A stretch of 64,000 bases of DNA from assembly GCF_002994745.2 (NCBI RefSeq), contig NC_037094.1, forward strand, positions 14,383,001 through 14,447,000. The letters run 5' to 3'. The position numbers were made by a program, and so were the translations under genes. The notes beneath the pieces were generated by a model. The model was not told where the DNA came from and ran no database searches. It saw only the letters and a program-made list of their open reading frames with translations. This document shows, piece after piece, positions 1 to 11,552 of the stretch (its first letter is position 1; every line of letters begins with the position of its first letter). Source of the stretch: Rosa chinensis. Its lineage: Eukaryota; Streptophyta; Magnoliopsida; Rosales; Rosaceae.

Positions 1-1901
1 GTTGATGTTGGATTGTGTTTTTATTGTGTTTTTAGTTGATGTTGTGATACACTAAGGTATATTGGATTAAACATAGTCTTGAAAAATGGTAGCTGTTTCA
101 GTCCCATTGCACATCGAGACTCCCTGTTCCCGTACCTAAGTGTTGAAATTAAATTAAATTGTAAAAAAAAAAAAAATTGTTGGTTTTAGAGTGTTTTTGT
201 TTGTGTGTTTGAGTCTTAGGATGCTCCTAACGTCTAGGATGAACATGTCTCTGAATTCATGGCTGAAGGTTTTCACAATCAAAATAGGACTTAATTGAAT
301 TCTGTGGTTAATCGACATTGTGATGCTTGTATGAAGATTTGAGATAGGATTGTAACGTGGTTCATTAAGCATGCTAGGATTAAGTCTGATTCATTTGACC
401 CAAGTGAGTTTTTGTGCTAAAATACTTTCTTTTCGAGTGCTTATTGATAATTCTAGAATTTCGTGGCTGTATTTGCAAAACCTCATCATTGTTTGGAAAT
501 CCAATGATCATGTGCCATAGATTTTAATGGACTAGAGAATACTAGAACTCGACTGTTGTGACTGTCAAAACTTGTATGCCATAATATGCACTGATCCTGG
601 ATAGGATAGAAGGCATTAGGGTAACCACCAAAGCCAAACAAGCATGTGTCCCCAATTGTGCCCGTCGTGGGACTCCTTAGAATGAACCCCTTTGAGCCTA
701 CGTTGAAAACCTTTATTTCATCACCCTCACTACCCTACCATGAGCTTAGTACAGGATATCTCTACCCTTGTCTTAAGGACTTAGTAGAGCATGACATAGT
801 ATGTAGGGGTGACGATGAAAGACAAGTATGGGGTGGGAAAAATCCAAGAAAAAAAAAATTTTGCCTTGAAAAAAAAATAAAGAAAGAAAGAAAGAAAAGC
901 GGCAAAAGAGAAGAAAAATTGAAAAGAAAACTCTTGGGAAAATGTTGAAGTGTGGTTTTGGACTTGCAAATTTGTAGAAGGCTCAAAGTTGAAAATTATG
1001 CCTTTGTCCATTCCCATGTTGGTTAGAGTGAAGGTTTGGCCCAAAACAATGATATTTGGTCTACAAAAATGATGACATAAGGTGGTCCTTATATGCTCTG
1101 CTAGGTCCTTAGGATTTTTTTTGTATCCTTAATCTTCATTTCGAAAACCCTAGCTTAGCCCCATTACAACCTGTTTTAAGTGCTGACTTGATCCTTGAGA
1201 TGGGCAGTCTTTGGTTAGTGGAGTCAGTTACGCAGTCGAGCTTATGGTTTAGGTCCATTTGTGCACTTAGTCATTTCATGAGGTCTTTAAAAATTCTTCA
1301 CAAAATGCTTTTATTGATGAAATATGCAAGCTGTTTGTTGCCTTACAATTTGTTCTCTTGCATATACTTGAGTGTGAAGCTTTTAAGCATAGCCATTTCT
1401 GAGAGAAAAATCGAGAGTATGCCCTGTGAGTTTGGATTGGACTTGTTCGAAACATGCTATCATTCACTGTATAACTTAAGTTCTCCATATCTTACTTAGT
1501 CATATGAGTGTCACACGTTTATTAACTTTGGAATTATCTATGTGATTTTGATTAAGTGTTTAACGTGAAAGCCATGAGTTTGGAGTCTCTGAGACAACAG
1601 TTAGGAGCAATAGAGTCATTTACTTACTTTTTGTTGAGTCTTTATTTTGTTTTGTGTTTTGATTTTGCTAAGGGACTAGCAAAAGCTAAGTGTGGGGGAA
1701 TTTGATAGGAGCATTTTAATGTGGTATTTTAATAGTTAATTCCTCACATTTTGCTTAGTTAATTCCTTAACGAATCGATTTTTAACTCAATTTCTATTTT
1801 CTTAGGTACATTGGAGTAAATGATGGTGAAATGAGCATTATGTCCACACTTACCTACAAATGGTGGAGATAAAATTGAAGTAAATGAGTAGGAAATCCAT
1901 C

Positions 1902-2053
1902 ATCATCATCACCCAAAAATATTCCATGTTTTAGGGTGTAATCATCATGTTTTCTCCATCATTTCTCACACTAATCCACTATCATCATCACCCAAAAACA
2001 TTCCATGTTTTAGGGTGTAATCATCATGTTTTCTCCATCATTACTCACACTAA
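1902..2053 (+). repeat. 79-bp tandem duplication in LTR
   Basis: Two copies with period 79 begin at 1902 and 1981 with ATCATCATCACCCAAAAA. Both continue through ATTCCATGTTTTAGGGTG to CTCACACTAA with few differences. Duplicated U3 segments like this often act as promoter repeats. Confidence 0.8.
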
Positions 2054-2110
2054 CATACTCCACTTTCATTATTTTTCTTCCACTCATCATTTCACTCTTC
2101 TTTTTCTTCC

Positions 2111-2120
2111 CTATATAAAC
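2111..2120 (+). promoter_or_regulatory. LTR TATA box
   Basis: CTATATAAAC lies about 410 bp into the LTR, followed by CT-rich sequence. This is the expected place for the U3/R promoter of the element. Confidence 0.5.
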
Positions 2121-2148
2121 ACCTTCTCCTCTCATTCCAAAACATCTT

Positions 2149-2340
2149 CCTTCATCCATTTCATCTTCTTGTCTCACCATTTCCTCTCCATTTTCCTTAG
2201 TCACCATTTCCCACCAATTCCTTCATCCATCTCATCTCCTTGTCTCACCATTTCCTCTCCATTTTCCTTAGTTACCATTTCCAACACACATTCCTTCATC
2301 CATTTCATCTCCTTGTCTCTCCATTTCCTTTCCATTTTCC
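2149..2340 (+). repeat. 71/72-bp tandem triplication in LTR
   Basis: Three copies start with CCTTCATCCAT at 2149, 2220 and 2292 and share TTTCCTCTCCATTTTCCTTA. They lie just downstream of the TATA box, so probably in the transcribed R/U5 part. The open frame across them (1947-2525) is a by-product of low complexity. Confidence 0.8.
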
Positions 2341-3483
2341 TTTTCCATTCTCTAGTTGCAAAGTTCTGCATTTTCAAGCAAGGAGAGGAAGAAGAAGAAG
2401 GAGCCGTGAAGATCATAGCCTCCATCATCCACCTTGAAGGCTTGCTTCCAAGATTCAAGATTCCAACGTTCAAGCTCTCCATCTCCATCTCCCCTCACGG
2501 TGTAATTCATTCTTTTTCCTTGTAATGATCTTTTGTTTTCCTTGTTTGATTTCGTATGGACTTGTTTCTAGCTAACAATAATGTTTAGGGCAAAGTTTAA
2601 GCCCAATTTCTATGTTTAAATAAAGTTTTCGAATTCTATAATTGTGATTCTAAGTTGCTTATGTGAGTTTGTTCGATTAAATTTGCTTTACAGAAAACTT
2701 TTATATGTTTATCTTATTTGGGTCGACACTTATAGGATTTGCATGTAATTGGTGCTAGGTTTAAGAACATGAAATCGACTTTTCGTTTTGTGTAACTTGA
2801 ATCAAAAGTAGTAAAGGTTCTGGACAAGAATCGAATTTAATTGAAGAGGATTGCAATTAGGTGGACTTTTCCATAACTAAGTTGTACACTTGAGTTGATA
2901 GCCTTTCTCTATGTCTAATGCGTTGAACATGTCATGATTGACTAGCTTTCTAGGGCTTGATTGCATGTTTGATAGGATTAATCTAGGTGCTTTCGCTTAG
3001 GTTAATTAGCATTGAAAAGTAAAATATGGGAAATCATTTGCTTTCGAATGTTTCACATGATCAACTCCTCTCTCATGACTTGGAAGAACAATTATAGGGT
3101 TTGAATCGAATTTGATTACATGGAATTGGTTTTGATCTTTGTTCCTTGCGTTCCACCCTTGTATATATGTTTTTACGTTTTCTTTATTTTATTTATTTTA
3201 ATTTTAATTTTAAGAATCCTAATCCCCCCTTATTTGTGTTTACTTGTATATATTTATTCTTTATTTTATTTTTGTAAATAATACTTTATTATTTTAATTC
3301 TTTATTTGTTTATACAATTGTATATATTTATATTCTTTATTTTATTTTTGTAAATAATACTTTTCTTTATTTGTTACACAATTACAGGTGTACCCTCAAT
3401 CCCCGGAATAGAACGATCCCTATTTGCTTATACTACTAACGATATTTCAGGGTTAAATTATGCGCTTGCCTTTAGCGACATCA

Positions 3484-3929
3484 GCCGCCACGTGCTGAAA
3501 AGAAAGAAGAGGTCACCAAGTATAATTAAGCAAACTCTTTGCTTAATTAATTAGAAGATGAACACGTGCAGGGCCTTGACTTCTTCTTTCATTTTCTTTA
3601 TATATATATAAATTTCTTTTCTTTTTCTTCTTTTTCTTCTTTTCTTCTTTCTTCTCCCTTCTCAATGTATTTCCGCAAATACTATCGGAGGCAATTAGAT
3701 TCTGTTCCCTAGATGGAGTTGGCCATGATTGACCCGCATTGACTATTTTGTTCTTTTGTCGGAAACTCTAATTTGCTCCAATTTTGCATATTTTTGTATC
3801 GGTTTCCGCAATTCCGCTTATTTCCTACAAGTAAATAAAAATGGATTACTTACATAATAATTACTTTAGAGATTAGCTTAATTCTAGTGCTTAGAACGTA
3901 ATTACGCTTATAAAAATGCGTGTAATCAG
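3484..3929. other. Noncoding stretch between elements
   Basis: AT-rich DNA with a (TA)n run near 3600 and CT/TTC-rich tracts. No ORF or RNA gene was recognised. It may hold remains of the missing Tat 3' LTR, but no copy of the 10552-11054 LTR is recognisable here. Confidence 0.5.
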
Positions 3930-4383
3930 GCTGCCCAGCTGGAGGCGGAAAGGAGCGGTGTTGAGGCCGCCGCTGTGGATGCCTTTAAGCAGTCTGCAGC
4001 GTATAAGCAAGCTTGATGGATGCGGCGAAGGTCAGTGCTATTGCCAATGTGGAGCTTCTGAATAAAAAGGGCGCCATTGATTGGGCGAAGGCGTCCGGGC
4101 CTACCAGCACACCTAGCAAGCAGTCAGCCCTCGGGCCGGGTCTTTGGAGGTTCAGCCTGGCTTGCACTCCGGCAGTGGAGAGAGTGATGATGACCCTGCG
4201 GAAGCCTCCCAGCAGACTACCCAGTCCGAGGTCTCTAGGGCCAATGTTGTGGCGGATTGTACCCGGCCGAACGGGACCATCATGACCCCTAGCCCGACTG
4301 CGCATGGCTCTGACCAAACAAGTCGTATGGGCATGCGGCAACCGCCGGTCGAGGGTGAGCAGGGCTGTACCGAAAATCGTTGA
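3930..4383 (+). pseudogene. Antisense ORF remnant beside Tat element
   Basis: The plus strand encodes an Ala/Glu/Lys-rich helical segment (ending AAYKQA, stop at 4014-4016). In another frame it continues as DAAKVSAIANVELLNKKGA, then from 4144 in a third frame as an acidic Ser/Pro-rich tail ending near 4383. The frames join by two shifts, so it is broken. The composition resembles C-termini of plant 'putative gypsy type transposon' (Transposase_28-like) proteins. It lies downstream of pol and opposite to it, where Tat-lineage elements such as Grande and Retand carry an antisense ORF. That identity is inference from position and composition; an unrelated captured exon is the alternative. Confidence 0.45.
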
Positions 4384-4689
4384 AGTCACTGCCCTCGATA
4401 CCTTTGTATTGTAATGCCGCCGAAGCTTTCATACGTACTTTTGCTCTCTTTTTTTTTTTTTTGGTAATTGACTATTTTTGGCTGGGTAGTCCCAACCCTG
4501 AATGGATGGAAGTGTGAGAATTTTCAGTGTCGTATGGCTTTTGATTATTTGTTGTTTGAATATTGCTTTTACCGTTAGAGTTTTGCCTGCTGTTTTGTGA
4601 CTCAATGAAACATTAAAAGGATTAAAATTGTTCCAAGTGCACGATGTAGCGGACGTAGTCCGCCAAACTTTGTTGGCGTTGCCCTTAAT
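4384..4689. other. Downstream region of antisense ORF
   Basis: Sequence after the plus-strand ORF, including a poly-T run near 4449-4463. It would be the 3' end of the antisense transcript or the spacer before pol. No gene was seen. Confidence 0.4.
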
Positions 4690-5910
4690 TTAATTCTTGT
4701 GCTTGAACTTGGCGACAATGGTTTGAATAATTCCTCGTTTCATTGATAACTGATATGTCAGTGTTTACAAAAAGCGGGGCTGTACCCGTTGGGTAGCTTC
4801 CCTTAGCTAAATATTGAGTTAAAAATTTAGCTAAGCCAAGATGCTCTAGGGTAGCTGCCTGACTATTTGTAGTAATACCGAAGGTGTTCGGTATTCCAAG
4901 GGTGGGTCGTTGTGACGCCATCCTTGTCCATTAAGTAGAAGGTGCCGGGGCTAGCGACTTCCACAATTTTGTATGGACCTTCCCAAGTTGGGCGGAGTGA
5001 CGTTGGCGGTGGAATGACTTCCTTCATTACCCAGTCCCCCAGTTGGAGGTTCCGGGCTTTGACCCTAGCGTTATAGAAATGCGATACCCTTTGCTTGTTT
5101 TATAAATTGTGTAAATGGGCCTTGTATCGTTTCTCTTCTAGGAGGTCCCTGTCAAGATTGACGCATTCACCGTTGGTCTCAGGGCAGTAGGCTTCGACCC
5201 TAGCGGTAGGCTGAGATACCTCAATAGGTAGGACGGCTTCAGTTCCAAACATTATACAAAATGGTGTTTCCCCAGTGGCGGAAGTTGGGGTAGTCCTGAT
5301 GGCCCATAGAACTTCCGGCAGCTTCTCCGGCCATAAACCCTTGGCGTCATCGAGCTTCTTTTTAGTAGCTTTTTGATTATCTTGTTTGATGCTTCAACCT
5401 GGCCGTTGGTTTCGGGGTGAAAGACAGATGCGAAACTCATCTTTGCGCCTAGGTTAGCGGTGAAAGATATGAGTTCCCTATTATTGAATTGTGTGCCGTT
5501 GTCTGTGATGATTGTGTGAGGGACACCATAGCGGCAATAGATGTTCTTCCAGAGGAAGTACGTGACCTTAGTGGTAGTTATTGCAGTCAGTGGCTCTGCC
5601 TCTATCCACTTGTTGTTGTAGTCGATGGCAACTATGATGTATTTGAACTAGCCTTTGGTGGTTTGGAATTTTCCCAGCTAGTCCAGGCCCCACATGGAGT
5701 GAATCCATAGGCCAATGATGATTGAAAGTGGTTCCGCTGGGGCATGTGGGAGATCAGCATATTGTTGATATTTGTGGCAAGATCTTGATACCTTCCTAGC
5801 GTTGCCGCCGAGCGTAGGCCAGAAGTAGCCTTGTCGCATTGTGCGATTGGCCAAGGATCTGGCGCCCAAGTGGTTTCCACATTCCCCGCCGTGTATAATT
5901 GCCAGAACAA
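4690..5910 (-). pseudogene. Tat integrase region (frameshifted)
   Basis: Reading down from about 5900, a zinc-binding segment (RQGYFWPTL, then CHKYQQ, where the second Cys of the usual C-x2-C is Tyr) precedes the core. The core keeps all three acidic positions in recognisable settings: VAIDYN (about 5620), TDNGTQF (about 5500) and NGQVEASNK (about 5397). A later part (about 5230-4930) matches the C-terminal region with LGDWVMKEV and WEGPYKIVE. The reading frame breaks shortly after the glutamate motif, so no full protein is made. Confidence 0.8.
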
Positions 5911-5980
5911 CCTTTCCCTCCTCTGGGATTAGACACAGGAGGTTGGGGTGGGTGAACCCCTGGAGGTAAAGCTTGTCATT

Positions 5981-6900
5981 CTAGATGTTGTAGCGGGTTG
6001 CTCTCCGCTTGAGCTGTCGTGCTTCGATTTTTTCCTTTGGCAATGTCCCATTGCACTTGTATTCGATGATCTCGTCCATCCAACTGGGATTGACCTCAAT
6101 GTTGAAGATCTCCGCTAGGGTTTTTGCGATGCTTAGCTTGTCAAGACATTCCACCCTTGTGTCGGGTGGAATTTGGTGTGGCTGAGCGGTTGCTAGTCTC
6201 GCTAGTGAATCAGCCTTAGCGTTCTTTTCCCTGGGGATCTGCGTGATGGTGTGGAATTTGAATTTTTTTAGGAGCGTCTTGACGTAACCCAAGTATGCCT
6301 CCAACTGTTGGTCCTTGGCCTGGAAACTGTCGTTGACCTGGTTAACGACTAACTGGGAGTCGTTGAATATGTTGACACTGTCAGCCCCTAGTCGATGGCG
6401 AGGAGTAGGCCGACGATGAGCGCTTCATACTTCGCTATGTTGTTTGAGGCTTTGAAGTTGAATTTCAACGCATATTCCACGTTTAGTCCATTTGGCCCTG
6501 TCAAGATGACTCCGGCGCCGCTGGCCTTGGAGCAAACGGAGCCGTCCACGTGTAGGTTTTAGTCTGACTGCTGGGAGGCTGGCTCCTTAGCGGTTACCAT
6601 TTCAGTGTTAGGTTCAACCTGTCGCTCGGTGAGCTCAAAAATTGAGTCTGCCACCGCCTGGCCTTTCATGGCGGTTCTTGGTTTGTAGTCAATGTCGAAC
6701 TCGCTGAGCTCAATAGCCCACTTACTGAGGCGCCCCGAGTGCTCAAGGTTCTACATTACCTGCCTCAACAGTTGATTTGTTAAGACATGAATTGTGTGGA
6801 CCTGAAAGTACTGGTGGAGGCGTCTAGCGGCGACGATGAGTGCTAGAGCGAGCTGCTCCAGGGGGGATATCTTGTTTTAGCCTCATTCAAGCCTCTACCT
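5981..6900 (-). pseudogene. Tat RNase H and connection region (broken)
   Basis: The 107-codon open segment 5981-6304 holds the end of an RNase H domain (IPREKNAKADSLARLA) and a linker towards integrase. Sequence up to about 6900 continues the RNase H domain in several frames with stops. The order RT, RNase H, integrase fits gypsy pol. Confidence 0.7.
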
Positions 6901-7199
6901 GTGTAGAATACGAGGAGCTCATCCTTGCCGTCCTGCAGGAAAATGGCGCAACTTACCGCTGACTGTAATACTGCTAGGTATATATACAATGTCTCCCCTG
7001 CACAAGAATATAGAGGAGCGGAACCACTGTCAAGTATTCTTTCAAGCTCTAGAACGCTACCTCATAGTCTGGGTTCCAGTCGATGACCTTCTTGTGGGTT
7101 GTCTTCAGGACTTTGAAAAATGGGAGACATCTGTCAGTGAGTCTAGAGATAAACAGAGAAAGGCGGTTAGTTTGCCCTGGAGGCTCTGAACGTGCTTCA

Positions 7200-7960
7200 T
7201 CCACTCTGGAGCCATCAGGTTGAGGATGGCCTATACCTTGTCAGGGTTGGCCTCTATGCCCCGCTCACTGACTATGTAACCTAGAAATTTGCTGGCGGTG
7301 ACGCCAAAGAAGCATTTTTCTGGGTTAAGACACATATCGTAGGCCAGAGAATGGTGAATATGATTCTGAGGTTTGCCATATGTCCGCTAGCCTTTATGCT
7401 TTTTACCAACATATCGTCCACGTAGACCTCAATGATTTTGCCCAAATGTTCAACGAACATAGCATTCATCAGTCGTTGGTAAGTTGCACCAGCGTTCTTC
7501 AAACCGAAAAGGATGACGTTGTAACAATATAGGCCCTTGTCGATGGTGAAGGAGGTGCATTCCTGGTCACCAAGGTGCATCTTGATCTAATTGTAGCCGA
7601 AGAAGGCATCCATCATGTTGAGTAGTTCGTGGCCAACGGTTGCATCGACCAGTTGGTCTATGCGAGGTAACGGGAAGTTGTCCTTGGGGCATGCCTTGTT
7701 AAGGCCTTTGAAGTCAACACACATCCGCCACTTTCTGCTGGGTTTTTTTACCATAACCAGGTTGGAAATCCACTGAGGGTAACTAACCTAGTGGATGAAT
7801 CCAATGTTCTGGAGCTTGGCAACTTCTTCCCCTATTGCACGGTATCTCTCCTCATGAAAGGCCCTTCGCCGCTGCTTGATAGGGTAGGCAGATGGTTTGA
7901 TACTTAATTTGTGTGTGATGATCTCGGGGGAGATGCCTAGCATGTCGGCATAGGACCATG
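7200..7960 (-). pseudogene. Tat reverse transcriptase region (broken)
   Basis: Segment 7281-7580 encodes RT motifs: YCYNVILFGLKNAGATYQRL, then the catalytic YVDDMLVKS. Neighbouring frames upstream (towards 7960) carry the RT N-terminal blocks. Stops and shifts interrupt the frame several times. Confidence 0.85.
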
Positions 7961-8186
7961 AAAAGACGGCGGCGTTGTCACTTAGAAACTAGGTGAGTTC
8001 AGCCGCTACCTCTAGATCTACCTAGGTGCCGATGCAGACTGTCCGCTCAGGGTGCTCGTCAGAGATGCTGATAACCCTCAAGGATGTTTCTGGGTTGACA
8101 GGTTCCTTTTTGACATATTTCTTCTCGTCATCCTTAGGGTCCTCAAAGATGTCTGGCGCCGGTGCATTGTTTCCTATCGTGAGGAT

Positions 8187-8760
8187 CTAGTGGAGGCGGG
8201 TCGACCTTGACACAGTCATCGAATAACACTCACGAGCAAGCTGTTGTCCTCCCTTCACACAGCTTATCCCGCTGGGGGTAGGGAACTTCATGAGGAGCAT
8301 GTATCCGACGATGATGCATTTGAGCTTATTGAGTGCCGGTCGGCCAATGATGGCATTATATGAACTGAAGCAGTCCACAATGATGAACTCTGTATGGATT
8401 TCCGTCGTGCATGGACTAGCGCCGATAACTAGCAACATGTAATTAGAACCCAATAGCTGCGTGACATCACCGGAGAAGCTAAGCAATGGCTCGTGATCCT
8501 ATAGTAGTTTTCTATTCCACTGAAGTTTATTGTAGCAACCATTAAAGATGACATTTACAGCAGACCCACTGTCAACAAGGACTCTTCCCACCGACCATCT
8601 GTCGGGTACGATGTCGATCAAAAATGGATCATCGTGGGGTAGATGTACTCCGCTCTCCTCCTCCTCTGAGAAGGAAAAGGGCGCCCAACCAGATTTTGGG
8701 AGCTTAGCGGACCTTTCATAACGGATGTTGCACACTTCTTTGGGGTGGTTAGCACGTGCG
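8187..8760 (-). pseudogene. Tat aspartic protease region
   Basis: The frame 8499-9002 ends with a retroviral-type protease site (LVDSGSAVNVIF). The continuing frame 8187-8486 has the second block (YNAIIGRPALNKLK and KFPTPSGI). A stop separates the two frames at about 8490. This PR pattern is typical of plant gypsy elements. Confidence 0.8.
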
Positions 8761-10529
8761 TAGCGTTTTTTCGCCCTATGAGACATGTTGGTGATTGGGG
8801 TACCACCATCAATGGTGTTGCTACGACCCATGGGTTCAATGTTGGTGATCACGGGTGGTGGTTGGCGCACCTTGAATTGTTCCATTTTACCATCTCGGTA
8901 CAAAGTCTCGATAACTGTTTTGAGAGCATTGCAGTTGTTGGTATTGTGCCCGCTGTCCTCATGGTACTTACACCACTTGCCTGTGTTTCTGGGTTTACTC
9001 ACCCTTGGGTACTTTCTTGGGGTGGTGGCGGAATTTGATCCTTGTACTGGTCGTATATTTCTTCATATGGGGCTGTGAGGACTGTAAACACTGCGTACCG
9101 CTGGGAGGACTCAGTCTGTTTATTACGGTTATCCCCATAGGATGAGCGGTTGCCCTTATTCTAGTGTTGGTCCTTCTACCACTTGCTCTGGTAGCTACCA
9201 TGTTGCCACTCTCTCTTCTTATCAGTTTGCGACGTGGCAGGGGCCTTGTTAGGGTTTCCTGATGACTGGATGAAGGCTGAGTGGACTTTGCTAGTGTCAG
9301 CAGAGGTGGTAGAGTTTCTCTGTATGTGATGAACTCTGCCTGTGCATAGATCACAGCCTCGCTCATGACATGATCATACGCGGCTTTTGGATGTTTATAG
9401 TTAAGATGATAGAGGAATGCCCCCTTGAGGAGTCCTTGCTTGAAAGCTGCCAGCGCCATTGTCTTATCAAGGTCGCGGCACTGGGACGTTGCCGCTCGCC
9501 ATCTGGTGACAAATGCCTTCAATGTTTCTTCTGCTCCTTGCTTGAGGTTGAATAGTTGAGTTGTGTTGTGGTGTCCAACAACCAATAGAATGACCGAGAG
9601 AGGAAAGCATTTGATAGTGCATGGAATGAGTCAATGGACCCCGGCGGACACTCAAAGAACTAACTCATCGCCTCACTATCCAGCATTTCGCTGAACAAGT
9701 GGCAGAGGGTGGCGTCATCGAACTTCTTGTTATTGGTGACTTTCTTGAAGGTGTCCATATGGACAAAGGGGTTACTCATGCCGTTGTAGTGTGACATTTT
9801 TGGCCTCTTTGCGTGCGTCGGGCGGATGGCATACAGGATCCTGGTGATGAATGGTCCTGGCCTGGACTCAAAAAGTAGATTTGGCATTGGTGCTGGGACG
9901 CCTGCCTCCGCCTGGATTAGCCTTTTCTCTAGTTGTTGCATCTTTTCCAAGATTAGGGCAGTTGTGTCACCGGTGGGCCCCACCTAGAGGTTCCTCTAGT
10001 CCAGCTCCCGCCTGTGGGTAGGTGGATTTCCCTCAGTTGTAGCCCTGATCGCCGAGCGGTTGGTCTGGGTACCAACCCGCCGGTGTTGGGCTGACTGTGC
10101 CTGGTGCTCCGTGATTGCTCGCTTTGTGCTGGGTTGGCGTTTGCTTCCAGCGCCTTCTTCAACTCATCAAATCTTGACATCAGCGTGGCCACCTACTTTT
10201 GGGCCTCGTCCTTTTCTTTGCGCTCATGCTCGTGCTCTCTATTTTCTTTGTGAAGGTCCGCCAGTGCCAGCTCATACATAGAGGCAAGGTCCTGCACCGG
10301 TGGAAGGCTGCCGCTAGGCTGAGCCCTCATCGTAGTTTGGGTTGGCGGGACCTGGGGAGTAACCTGGGGTTCCACACTAGGGTTAACCGGTATGTTGAAT
10401 AATGCGCAATTAACGTTAACCACTGGATTAACGTTGATCGTTGGGTTGTTAGGGTGGGGGTTGGCTGATTGATCCATTCGTTCTTCAGCTTTTCCCCCGC
10501 TACCGTTAGTGAGATGGCCTTTTGTTCAA
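8761..10529 (-). pseudogene. Tat gag region (several stops)
   Basis: Pieces from the N-terminus are 10193-10477 (Pro/Asn-rich start, then a charged helix), 9953-10192, 9660-9983 (ESRPGPFITRIL, typical gag), 8995-9585 (FNLKQGAEETLKAFVTRWR) and the knuckle WCKYHEDSGHNTNNC near 8960. The N-terminal helix frame ends with a stop at about 10190. At least three frame changes show decay. Gag would coat the RNA genome in virus-like particles. Confidence 0.75.
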
Positions 10530-10551
10530 GGGTTCCCACAGACGGCACCAA
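10530..10551 (-). promoter_or_regulatory. Primer-binding-type site next to 5' LTR
   Basis: On the minus strand, TTGGTGCCGTCTGTGGGAAC follows the LTR end (TTAACA) directly. This matches the leader wording of Tat-type elements (usually TTTGGCGCCGTCTGTGGG). The priming tRNA cannot be fixed from the sequence alone. Confidence 0.55.
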
Positions 10552-11054
10552 TGTTAATGTTTAAAGTTCAGCAGTAGCTAAACCTTTATTAATGCTGGTC
10601 CGATGGGCAGACCGCTACCTATGATACTCTCAGAGCTCCCGCTACCTGTCTAGTGAAATACATAGGGCATCGAAGGGAGACCGCGCTGGGCGGTCTTCTC
10701 TTCTCTGATGCCTAAGTTAGTCAATGTATTTATGTTGACAAAGTAACAATATGTAAGTATTAAATGAGTAATTAATGAGGAGAGAGGAGAGAACCTTTTA
10801 TAGGTAAGGAGGGACTTGATCTTCTCCATGTTTTCGATGTGGGACTGATGTGCTTCATTCCCCAGCTTCTGAAGCTTCTGATGCTAACTTGGCGCCGCGC
10901 GTCAGCGGTGATCTGAGGGAGAGCCGGGGCTCAAGTGGTAACATGTTCGACTGTGTTTCCGTAGGTCACACAGTTGGTGGTAGTTGGTACCGCTGGCGGT
11001 ATCATGAATGGTTCATTATAGCTAATTATGCTTGCAAATGCTCATGTAAGTACA
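10552..11054 (-). repeat. 5' LTR of Tat element
   Basis: In element orientation it starts TGTACTTACATGAGC and ends AACATTAACA (TG...CA), 503 bp. A TATA box (CTATAAAAGG on the minus strand, near 10797-10806) lies in the middle. The right boundary coincides with the point where copia RT homology begins (11055). Confidence 0.65.
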
Positions 11055-11085
11055 CTGCATGTTCAGTTATTCGAAAACTACCAAA

Positions 11086-11552
11086 CTAACAAGGTAGTGG
11101 AGTGCAATGACATCCGTTACGAGAGAATATGTCTTCTCGTAGTCGATTCCAGGGCATTTTGTGAGAAGCCTTGTGCCATAAGGCTAGATTATCTACTCTT
11201 TTTCTCATCATGCTATCTAATGAAGACCTATTGATGTCAACAGCTTTTATGTTAGGAGGTGTTGGCATCTCAAGTCCGAAATCCTTCCTCTTCATTAGTA
11301 AATCCAATTCAACCTGGATCCCATCTTTCCATTTAGGCCAATTTTCTCTACGTTGGCATTCTTCAACGGAGTAAGGTTCCATGTCATTAGTCTCAATAAT
11401 TCCACGTCTTCATGTACACTAGTGTAATTCGTAGAGATCTCTATATTCTTAGGAATTGGTTCTAACATTAAGGCGTCCCCCAACGATGTCTCTTGGACAT
11501 AACCACAATCTAGAATATTCTCATGAGATGGATTTTGAGTATCAATTATCAA
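11086..11552 (-). pseudogene. Copia linker and RT start
   Basis: Frames 11295-11552 and 11086-11382 give NPSHENILD, then SVEECQRRENWPKWKDGIQV, the start of copia RT. After a frame change it reads degenerate RT ending near the catalytic-domain entry. The same wording is seen in plus orientation at 41840-42300, showing one family. Confidence 0.8.

Larger units (their letters stand above)
1..3483 (+). mobile_element. Athila-like Ty3/gypsy element, 3' part
   Basis: The stretch up to about 1685 has no convincing long ORF. It ends in a purine-rich tract (AAGTGTGGGGGAATT, about 1688-1702), which is the usual polypurine tract before the 3' LTR of plant gypsy elements. A long TG...CA block follows. 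The tract wording and the long LTR are typical of the Athila lineage; that assignment is from memory of the family. The 5' LTR, gag and pol lie upstream of the window or are lost. The weak ORF at 646-948 is lysine-rich low complexity and is not called as a gene. Confidence 0.6.
1703..3483 (+). repeat. 3' LTR of the Athila-like element
   Basis: This block starts TGATAGGAGC directly after the polypurine tract and ends GCGACATCA, giving the TG...CA ends of an LTR at about 1.78 kb. It carries a TATA box (TATATAAAC near 2113), a CT-rich region around 2120-2350 that would be the start of the transcript, and two tandem-repeat arrays. No second LTR is in the window, so LTR identity and age cannot be judged. 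Confidence 0.6.
4690..11054 (-). mobile_element. Decayed Tat-lineage Ty3/gypsy retrotransposon
   Basis: On the minus strand the order is 5' LTR (10552-11054), primer-binding-type sequence (about 10530-10551), gag, protease, RT, RNase H and integrase, which is the Ty3/gypsy order. The C-x2-H-x4-H-x4-C gag knuckle, the lack of a recognisable chromodomain after integrase, and the GTGCCGTCTGTGGGAA leader suggest the Tat group. Many stops and frameshifts make it non-autonomous. No 3' LTR was found. Its 5' LTR abuts copia RT sequence at 11055, so it probably inserted into the copia element. Confidence 0.85.

Noticed and set aside
1947..2525. 192-codon Ser/His/Phe-rich ORF
   Set aside because: It crosses tandem repeats in the LTR and has no domain.
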